NCBI GenBank assembly: GCA_017506865.1
Contig: JAFCMP010000035.1
Span: 496,001-560,000 of the forward strand
Length of the DNA stretch: 64,000 nucleotides
Source: Tribonema minus
Taxonomy: Eukaryota > Sar > Xanthophyceae > Tribonematales > Tribonemataceae
Direction: 5' to 3'
Shown here: piece by piece, positions 55,476 to 64,000 of the stretch
How the letters are laid out: each line of letters starts with the position of its first letter
Position numbering within the stretch: position 1 is the first letter of the stretch
The notes under the pieces: model-generated
Database searches by the model: none
The model's input: only the letters and a program-made list of their open reading frames with translations
What the model was told of the DNA's origin: nothing
Position numbers and translations under genes: made by a program

Positions 55476-58400
55476 ATGGTGAACCCTACACGCGGTGCAG
55501 TGGCAGCAGCAGTCGCTGCTTGCGTGCTGGTCCCCACTCATGGCTTCGCAGGCACTGGCCCAGCTACTGCGCGATTGCAGCACTCATGTCGCATGTGCGC
55601 TGAGCCAGCTCCACTACAGCGCAGAGAGGTCTTCAGACAATTGATGGGGGTGGCAGGCACTGCGATAATCGCTGCGGGCGCAACTGCTTGGCCTGCAGCG
55701 GCGGAGCTTGGCGGGTTTTATGAAAAGGTACGCTCACAGAATATAGAAAACAACACACTTGGATGTGGATTTTCAGACGTATGCTTGATCCGATAGTCTC
55801 ATCTGCTTGCTTTAGTCAGGTCATGCGACGAGTTCAAGTGTCAAGCAGAGCGCGTACTGGCGCAGCGCACTCAGTGCTACGTTACCTGAGCTCAAGTGAT
55901 AGACAGGCTTGATCGGAGGGAATCTTTGATTACACTGCGTGGTGCTGCTCGGTGCTGAGTGCACAACCAAATACTTCAAACGCACACCGCGCTTGGTAAG
56001 CCAAAAATATACAGAAGGGGATGGCGCTGATGCATGTAGACGAATCAAACAGTGGTGTATCATCAACGGCATGCACCGAACACAATTATGATTGCAGGTC
56101 AAGTGTAGTGATTGTCATCATACTTGTGTGTGTGTAGAATTTCCAAAGTCATTTACTAAAGAGTTTGCAATGGTCAGCAGCACGTCTGAGCTCATTGGTC
56201 ATTCATTCTGAGAGTTCATGTCCTACCCTTGAACTCGACTCGCCAAATAAAGTGCATGTTTCCTAAGTGTAGTGCCAAGCATTTATGAAATCGCAAATTT
56301 ACAAGGTACCAGAAATAACAGTTAATTTTAAAGCCAAGCATTTCTGAATGCGTAAATTTACAAGGTACCAGAACTAATCAGTTACTTGTGACACTTTTTT
56401 TCATTCACAAAACTTCTAAAAATGACATGAAAAGCTTTATGTTCACCCCTTGTTGCCGTTGCTGCTACCGCTTGTAGTGCAGCTATCATCATCAATGCCA
56501 GTATCACTGCACGTGTTCTGACAGCCACCATAACTGATGAGTGACTGCTCAGTAACACAGGCAGCAGCAGCAGCAGCGTCACCACCACCACTCAGCTAGT
56601 GAATGACTTTCAAAATCGTACGGCATGACGATATGGCAGTTCTGGCGGCTTCATATTGCCGCCAGAACGCTGGGGACCTATTGGGACTGGTGTGCTGAAG
56701 GACACCGACTGTCACAATTGTCAACACAATGGTAACCGCTGCTAAGAGGGCATGGCTTCATTTAGGCTTTTTAATAATGTCATTCTGGTGCTGAGCACTG
56801 CTGCTTCTGCTTTTGCTGTTGCTTCTGTGCTGTCACTGCTGCTGGCGTGCTTGGGGGACTACAGGGCGATGAGCTGAAAGGCGCTGTCTTCGCTTCAGAC
56901 AGGTGCGATGCTGCGTTTGATGTAGTACATGTCATTTTTCGTCTACATAGCCGAGCTTGCCGGTCCTACGCAATGCTGTTTGCTGCCGCACACTGGGCTG
57001 GCTGGCATACTCCACATGCAACAAAATCCATGATTATCATATGGAAGTACTTCAATAGTACTGTCACATACGGAATACACTCATCATGCTGCCCACTTTC
57101 ACAAGGTGAGCGCTGAGATGGGCTACACTATTCTGATTGTGGCGCTTGACGCCATGTGTCTTCTACCTGATAGGCACATGGGTAGCACGCTCGTGCGCAT
57201 ATGAGATTTCGCCTTTATTTTGCAGGCAACGCTGGCTGCAGGATAACAGTTGCGAGATGGCCCTGGCTCCATTGGGTGTTTGGGTGTTCAAGTTTTCATA
57301 GATCATTGACACCACGGTCACAGTACTCAAGCACCCCGACTGCGAGCACTGCTGTGGTATAACAAATACTTCTACACAGTGCATGGGCGCATGTGCAAGC
57401 TGCAGGCCACTTCTTAGCTGTCTTACATCGCAGCAGGCCGATTGCTTGCTTCCAGACGAGTCTCTCTGGCTATAGACTGCAGAGAATGGTGCGTTTGTCA
57501 GGGATCATCAATCTCGTGTGCTTGTAATGTAATCGGTGACCCTCACCGTCTCATCAGTATGAACGGCGCACACAAGCGTTGCACCATATTACTAAAACGG
57601 CTACAGAGAGTCAGGTAGATACATATCCCAACCTTGCATGAAGTTGGCCAGGTGCCCCTTGCCACCCAGCGGTTTGTGACCTCACTCCACTGTACCTGCG
57701 AACCTCGCCAGGCTGGCAAAGATCCAGGAGAACTACACGGGCGTCAAGGAAGCGGTGAACGCCATCAAGGCGCTGGACCTGCTTATCAGCGACAAGGACT
57801 ACACCAACATCAGGTTTGACTACTTGAACTTTACTTCACTTTTATCAGAATGGTGCTCAGCACATGGGGTATGACCGCTTCAACATCAGATGCTTGGCGC
57901 TGAGCACCCCTGCCTCTGGTGCCAGTACAGCTGTGTCAGGAAGCAACTCGCGACTCTGCAGAGCGTCTCTCAGCTGTTGGCCGCAGCTCACGGTCGACGC
58001 GCGGGCAGGACTTGCCAAGTGCTCACAGGGCGCAAGTTCAAACTTCAACTCAGGTCTTGTGTAAGCAAACTTCAACACAGGTCTTGTGTCGCGCAAAACA
58101 CGCCGCGCAGTCTGCCAGCCCTTGACTGCCGCGCAGTCGGCTGAGTCAAGCCCTGCGCGCTCGTGTGTGGTGGGTTACCATGACATACATATGTCAGTAC
58201 GTACACCGTGTTGTGCGGGCATCAAGCATGTGTGGCGCATTGCGTCCTCGCGAGGCGCAGCACACACGTACGGGTGCAAGTTGAGCTATGTATTCGTCCT
58301 GTCGTCTCGCTGCATTTGGAGGCAGCGGTCGCGAGGAGAACGGGGGCTGATCACTCTCTCTGGCCCCGTCAATCAGAAGGTGCTTCTGCTGCTATGCAGC

Positions 58401-60903
58401 ATTCAGCACAAGCGCAGTGTCAGAGCATCGCACAAGCGTTAACGCCTCCATCGCCTCCATCACCACGCCTTTCTCGAACGGCAAGGATGCCGGGGGGTGT
58501 TTAATACCTCGGATTCGCGCAATTACGAGGTCCAGGCCTGCGCGCAAGCCGGCCGCGCATCGCCCCGACGCGCCTATCATGGGCGGCAAAGCTAGGCGCC
58601 GCGCTGGTCCCCATCTCGACGGCAGTTTTGCATCGTTCGACGCGTAATGGTGGCTGCAACCCCAACGCCGCGGGCAGCGAGGCCGTGGCGGCTGGCAAGG
58701 ACATCAGCTACGCAGTGGCTCAGCGTAAACCCTATGCCGTGGGCGGCGTTGCTGCGGCCTCCCGCCGTCGCATCGCTGACGTCCTCGCCCACCCACGGCA
58801 TAAGGGGGGTTACGCTGGGCATCCGCGTAGCTGATGTCTTCACCAGCCGGCACGGCCTTGCTGCCCATGCTATTGGGGTTGCGACCGCTAGCCGTCGCGT
58901 TGTTGGACGGTGCAAAACTGCCGTCGAGCTGAGAGCCATTGCTGCGCTTGGCTTTGCCGCCCGTGGCCGGCTTGCGCGCAGGCTTGCATCTCTTCTTGCC
59001 CCATTTTGAGGTACTGCCCGCGGCATCATACTTGAGGTGGCGACGCAGAGACAGAACAGGAGGTAGTTGCCTACCACTCGTGTTGTGTGTGTGCTAACCT
59101 TTCTGCTTCTTTGGGTCCTTCACAGTCCATCATCTCGAGCCTGCATCCCAACCACTTCACTGCCCTTCCACGTCACACGTACCTCTGAAACGGAGCAAGC
59201 GAAACCAGCAAGCCTCATAGACTTTGGCACCCTATACACGTGCCGTGTACCACTGGTGACCCTGTGCATACCTGCGCTGCTGCCGCCGCTGCGCGTCGCA
59301 GGGGAGCGCTGAGACGGCCCCCCGCAGCGCTGCTCCGCACGTCCTCGCGCAACATCATACCGTACCTCGAGGGCGACGACGCCAAGGCCAAGGCGGAAAA
59401 GGCGTACTCGCAGATGATCTCGTCGGTAGAGAAGCTCGACCGGCTCGCGTCGCAGGGGATCAAGGTCAGTGCTCAACACCCCGCCTGGGCTGTCTTAGGG
59501 TTAGGTTTAGGCCAGGGCCGAGAAGCGTACTCCGCGATGATTTCGGATGATCGCGTCGGTAGAGAAGCTCGACCGGCTCGCGTCGCAGGGGATCAAGGTC
59601 AGTGCTCAACACCCCGCCTGGGCTGTCTTAGGGTTAGGTTTAGGCCAGGGCCGAGAAGGCGTACTCCGCGATGATTTCGTGCGTCGAGAAGCTCGACCGG
59701 CTCGCGTGGCAGGGGATCAAGGTCAGTGCTCAACCCTCCACCTGGGCTGTCTTAGGGTAACAGTTGGGCCGGGGCAAGGAGGGCGTTCTCTCAGATGATA
59801 GCGTCCGTTGAGAAGCTCGACAGGCGCGCGTCGCAGGGGGTCAGGGTCGGTGATGTGATCAGTCAGTCGCGTAGAAGATGCAGCAGCGCACTGCAGCGCG
59901 GCAGCTCTCAGCAGTGCTTGTTCAGCTCCACCCGCGCTCTCTTTTGTCGATACGACAATATAGCGTCGCGGAGGGAGCGAGTGCGCGTGTCATTGTGTGC
60001 TCAGCTCGCAACGGGGCTGCCAAAACATGGTGACGTGCACTGAAGAATGCGTCAAGCGGGTACGGCAGCGCTCCACTCGCAACAGGTTTTGCGGAAACGT
60101 CGTGTGCACTGCACGTCTCGTCAAGCGGGTGCAGTACGCTGGCAAGCAACTGGAACATTTCAGCTCTTAGGGGCCTCTCATCACGCCTATCTAGCAATGT
60201 TTACGTGTACTACAGTAAGCAGAGCATTGGGATTGAGAGCGGGTGTGTGTAGTCTTACCTGACCCTAACCCTACCAGTGCACAGATGGCGCGCCCCTGCC
60301 TGCCGTCTTATGGGGCTCTGAGCCCAATACCTACAGTGCTCTCGTGCAGTTGAGATGCGTGCAGCTACTTGAACTACTTGTACTTGCTACTACAACTTCA
60401 CATCAGCATGTGGTGTATAGCTTAGGCTGCATCTGCGGCAACAATACCGCCCCCCCACACGCCCCTCCACATGTGTGCATCATGGCCATGATCAGTTCCA
60501 GTCCTTGTGATTTTACATACCCAGGTGCCACTTGCATTGCAAACACACAACAGCATGTTGTGAGGATGGCATCCTCTGGGGTTGAGCACTGTCACACGCG
60601 CTGCCTGAGCGCAGCCCTCAGTTGCTGCACGCAAAAAACCGTCAAATGCACTCCTGCAAACAGAGTAGTGCAAACACCTTGCTGTGCACGGGGGGTCGTG
60701 TCCTGAGCCACAGCTGCGTGCTCCAGCATCGTGTGCGTCTAACTGCTGTGTCCTGAGCCACAGCTGCTTGCTTCAACAACATGTAATTTATAACTGTTGT
60801 CCGCGTGCAGGGCTCAAAGACGGTCGATGGCGACCTGTTCAAGGAGCAGGAGCGCTGCTACAAGCTCGGCGCGGACTTCCTGGCGCTGCTGCCGCAGCCC
60901 TAA
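55476..60903 (+). CDS. PsbQ-like thylakoid-lumen protein of photosystem II
   Basis: Nuclear-encoded plastid protein of 215 residues. Exons: 55476-55727, 56865-56902, 57712-57813, 59302-59464, 60811-60903; all phases agree, including the 38-base exon 2. Targeting is three-part: ER signal peptide (residues 1-22) ending before FAG, a transit stretch, then a twin-arginine signal (RREVF at 49-53, hydrophobic core, AAA at 74-76). The mature part of about 139 residues is all-helical: ELGGFYEK, LAKIQENYTGVKEAVNAIK, DLLISDKDYTNIRGALRRPP, LRTSSRNIIPYLEG, KAYSQMISSVEKLDRLA, and a final CYKLGADFLALLPQP. Length, helix pattern and the lumen address fit the PsbQ/Psb31-like four-helix bundle of extrinsic photosystem II proteins. 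The exact subfamily is not certain. The gene has a TATA box and shares its promoter region with SEC20. Confidence 0.75.
56274..56390. repeat. Tandem repeat of about 60 bases in PsbQ-like intron 1
   Basis: GCCAAGCATTTNTGAA and AAATTTACAAGGTACCAGAA recur in order at 56274 and 56333 with moderate divergence. No coding sense. Confidence 0.8.
59521..59845 (+). repeat. Three exon-tail echoes after PsbQ-like exon 59302-59464
   Basis: Echoes lie at 59521-59597, 59653-59721 and 59777-59845, each repeating the exon end (VEKLDRLASQGIK). The first two keep the GTCAGTGCTCAAC donor region; the last has drifted to GTCGG. Each unit also carries the first 55 or so bases of intron, including a TTAGGGTTAGGTTTAGG motif. 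The period is about 125 bases. Confidence 0.95.
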
Positions 60904-62569
60904 TTAGGGTTAGGGCCAGGCGTGACAGCGCTCAGCATTGGACATCTTCTGTAGAGGCTCGCTACCGACGATTAGTGAAGCGCATCATACGCCAGCGTCG
61001 TGACAGTTGCACCCGTTGCAGCCGTGTGTTTCTGCTTGTAGACAATTCGCTGTGTTATCCTTTAAAAAATCACACGAACTTAGTACAGCTGGAGGACTTG
61101 TGGTTTCATTGTGCAAGTTGATCACTTTGTCGCATTGTCTGCAACAACTACGCTGCTTGTATACGGCTTTTGTGGCACGCACTCTGCGCAGCCATGTGTG
61201 ATCTCTACATCCGGTTGTGCCTGTCATGCATGCTGCGATTATTGAATGTCCGTAGTCCTTCATCTTCAACTCCTAAACAAGGTGTGATTTATCGGCTGGA
61301 GAAAGGGTGGCCAAGCTGGGACCCGCTTTAATGTGCGTGCGGGTGTTGTTGCGACGCATCTGATGACAGCGGTACCTGTATACGACAGTGGCACAAAGAG
61401 AATCGAACTGCGCTGCCTGGCCCCGACCATACTCTCAACCCTTGGTGTCTGCCTACTCACATCAGCTGCTCATGAGTGGCTCACGACTCGTGAAGTGTAC
61501 ATACTGTGGGCGGCAAACTTGCGCATCCTGCCAAGTCTGCTCTGTTGTCGTGTAGCGCCCGCACCTTCCTGTTCCACTGAACGAGATTTGACGGCGCAGG
61601 TGGTCTTCCAGCATACAGGTCATTCAGTGCAGCAAGTTGTACAATGTCCATGCAGCATATGTCCATCACACAGCACGCACGAAGGGAAACCGCACACACC
61701 TGTGTAACTTACAGGAATGTGCATTTCATGGTTGTGTGATGAATTTCGACAGCCTCTATCAAGCGCCAAAGAATATGTAGCATGCACTGCTGCCGCTGCG
61801 CATGGCCCCCCCCCCGTTCCCCATGTCTTCCCCCCCCCCCCCAAACCTATTTTCCACTACCCTGTGGCACCACCACTGCGGCCAGTCCGCCGTAATTTTC
61901 CCTCGCTATGCTCTCTGAGCACAGAATTGGTACACAGCAGCTGCAGCAGCAGGGCATGTACGCTGCTGCTGATGTGATGAGAGCCGCTGCAGCCCCTGAA
62001 AAAAAGCTGCTATTGCAGGCTGCAGCACTGCCACGTGCAAAGTCCCCCGACCGCCCCGTTCAATACCATGGCACAGCTGTAAACCAGGAATGAAAGCTGC
62101 AAGACAAAGAGTAGGGTATGGGGCGCGACGGCACGCGCCAGAAAAGCGCTGCGTGCGTCGCGCTCTGTGGGTGCGTCAACATCTTCAACTGTGCTAATGA
62201 AGTTCAACTTTGCTGATGAAAGCCAGCAGGCCTGACACAGCGGTGCGCGCACTCTGCACCCCGGCCGCACCAGCACTGGCTTCAACCACACGCTCATGAA
62301 TGAGAAAACGCTACGGCGATGGGCCGTGCGCGTCTAGACTACGGGGGGGGCGGCGTACAAAAGCGAGCGCGTGACGCCGCGGCCGTGCAAGAGAACACTG
62401 CGTGTCGCTTTCGCGCAGAGACAGAGTGAGAGAGAGAGAGCGTGAACTCCGGGTTGGAGCGTCAAGTGGGCCCGCGCAGCAGCGCGAGAGGCCGCACCCA
62501 ATCGGCCGCGCCGCACGCCCAGAGGCCAGAGCGTCTGCGTGCCGTGCGTCGCGGCCGCCGCGCAAGCCG
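60904..62569. other. Convergent intergenic, PsbQ-like gene to kinase gene
   Basis: A TTAGGG unit follows the PsbQ-like stop (60905-60918). C runs lie at 61807-61815 and 61832-61842. No gene recognised. Confidence 0.6.
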
Positions 62570-63928
62570 TTACAAGGACGGCCGCTGCTGCTGCTGCTGC
62601 CGCGAGTTGCGCCCCAGCAGCCTGCCGAGCAGCGACGCGCGGCGCTGCGGCGGCGGCGGCGGCGCCGTGTCGATGCTCGACGTCTCCGCCTCCACGGAGC
62701 TCAGCGGCAGCGACGGCGTGCTCACCGTCGAGCACCTGCTGGTGACAGTTTCGCCGGACGCGTTGTCGAGGCAGCGCTCCGAGAAGTGGCTGTTGCGCGC
62801 GGGCGCCGCCGCTTTTAGCGCGGCGGCGGCGGCGGCGGAGGAGTTGATGTTCGGCATGGTTCCGCTGCGCTGGACGGCGGCAGCGCTCTGCGCGGGGGCC
62901 GCGGCGCCGCCCGCGGCGGCGCTCTCCTTCTCCTGCCGCACACGTGATCGGAGCGGTGCGATGCGGTCAGAATAAAAAAACTACGTAGCTGTTTGACCTT
63001 CGCGAGGTCAACAGGTTCTGCACTGCGATAATGACGCTGAGGTCGACGGGGGCTCGTTCTGCCACAGGCAATAATGGTGACGAAATTGGGCGTCAGCATG
63101 GCAGCAACGCTCAACGTGGATGCTGACGCTCCGCGCGTGCAGCAATCCTCACTGTGGCTCGCCTGCTGCTGGATTGAGGGTCATGCGTAACGGCAGGTGT
63201 AACGGTCAACAGCTGGTGTCACAATTCGACTTTGTTTCTCGGTAGCAGTGCCTCTCAGCAACTGCGACGGGGCGCTGACGACAGGCACCAGACCGGATCT
63301 GCGGCCCGGCAGCTCCTCACGATGTGGGGGGTGCACCACACTTGCCTGTACGAGGTGGACAGCGCACCCTCACCGGGCTGATGCCTTTCCAAAACCTGCG
63401 TGGCCTACTCAAAGTGCTACTCATCCGGACGAGACAGCGCACCGCGACGGCGCTGATTGCAGGCGGGGATGAGACTCGGAATTGCCCTCTGTGTGAGCTC
63501 AGTTCACGCCGCGACTTCCACTGCCCTTTGGCCCAAACCTCAACCCAGACTTCACGTTGTCCGCTTTTTGAACACTTGAAGTTGTCTTCTGCGCTGCAGC
63601 CTCCAGCCTCAACCTCAACTGTAACATCAAGTTGCCTCCCCCCCCCCCCTCAAACTTTCAGAACGCTGATGGGAAAAGCAGACCTGAAACATCTAGTTGC
63701 CCCCCCCCCCCCCCCCCCCCGGACCTCCAGAGCGCCGATGGCACAAGCTCACCTGCGCCAGGATGACACGCAGCGCGGCGGCGACGGCCTCGATGTCGGG
63801 GCGCGCATCCGGGTTCGGCGCCCAGCAGCTCTTCATGAGGCGCGCGAGGGCGGGGGACCAGTGCGCCTCCATCTCCGGCCGCAGGCCATCCGTGATGACG
63901 CTCTTGTAGAACTGGCGCAGCGGTATGC
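62570..63928 (-). CDS. TKL-type protein kinase, 3' end
   Basis: The C-terminal part of a protein kinase on the minus strand. Exons: 63928-63753 and 62932-62570 (phase 0 join ILAQ|EKESA); earlier exons lie beyond the right edge. The first exon encodes the last kinase helices: IPLRQFYKSVITDGLRPEM, HWSPALARLMKSCWAPNP and DARPDIEAVAAALR. The CW..xP..RP(D/S) arrangement is typical of tyrosine-kinase-like and related kinases. The second exon is a 120-residue low-complexity tail: Ala/Ser-rich, with a proline run, then RRASLLGRLLGR and a glutamine run. The tail is probably disordered and regulatory. Kinase call firm; subfamily not determinable from this fragment. Confidence 0.85.
63700..63720 (-). 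repeat. Poly-G run in kinase sense just after a donor
   Basis: In gene sense a run of about 21 G begins some 33 bases after the donor at 63753. Similar G runs follow donors in metallopeptidase copy 2 (24554-24571, and 26076-26096 and 26174-26192), in contrast with the C runs seen before acceptors. Confidence 0.75.
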
Positions 63929-64000
63929 CTGCGGGCGGGTGCGAAGTCGATGTGGCGCAGCGCGTTGAGACGTGCTGAGCGCTGCGTGATGTGGCAGCGC

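Noticed and set aside
61395-61430. tRNA-like 3' half (AATCGAACTGCGCTGCC)
   Set aside because: No acceptor stem or anticodon arm could be paired around it.
1-64000. Bacterial, viral or organellar origin of the window
   Set aside because: Spliced housekeeping genes, a nuclear-type tRNA and a plastid-targeted gene with a full import signal show nuclear DNA of an alga.

Overview
This window is nuclear DNA of a eukaryotic alga. Genes are split by many spliceosomal introns (GT-AG, one GC-AG), there is a nuclear-type tRNA-Met, and one gene carries a three-step plastid address: an ER signal peptide ending just before a phenylalanine, then a twin-arginine thylakoid signal. That address points to a complex plastid of red-algal descent (haptophyte, stramenopile or similar). 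I lean towards a haptophyte, but the sequence does not settle it.

Layout. 1-13553 (+): 3' two thirds of CPSF3 (CPSF73), the mRNA 3'-end endonuclease, as 14 exons. 14614-21565 and 23198-30873 (+): two tandem paralogous secreted zinc metallopeptidases of the leishmanolysin-like (M8) type, eight exons each. 32198-37983 (-): proteasome subunit beta-6 (PSMB1), six exons. About 39465-41311 (-): one or two unrecognised low-complexity proteins. 41312-48580: gene-poor, lower-GC stretch with tRNA-Met(CAU), decayed repeats and one possible signal-peptide protein. 48814-55260 (-): complete SEC20/BNIP1-type SNARE, five exons. 55476-60903 (+): divergent partner encoding a PsbQ-like thylakoid-lumen protein, five exons. 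62570-63928 (-): 3' end of a TKL-type protein kinase that runs off the right edge. All exon joins were worked out by hand from splice sites, phase and family similarity; exon positions are given in each entry.

The genes do not form one pathway; they are ordinary housekeeping, secretory and photosynthetic genes. The unusual part is the introns. Many contain one to five damaged copies of the END of the exon just upstream together with its splice donor, or of the START of the exon just downstream with its acceptor ('exon echoes'). They occur in CPSF3, both peptidases, PSMB1 and the PsbQ-like gene. The echoes often sit beside a short palindrome (TTCAACTTGAA or close variants). The same introns carry short TTAGGG/CCCTAA telomere-like tracts and long poly-C runs before acceptors. 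Together this suggests that introns here grow by local duplication of exon edges plus repair-type insertions, leaving ladders of decoy splice sites.
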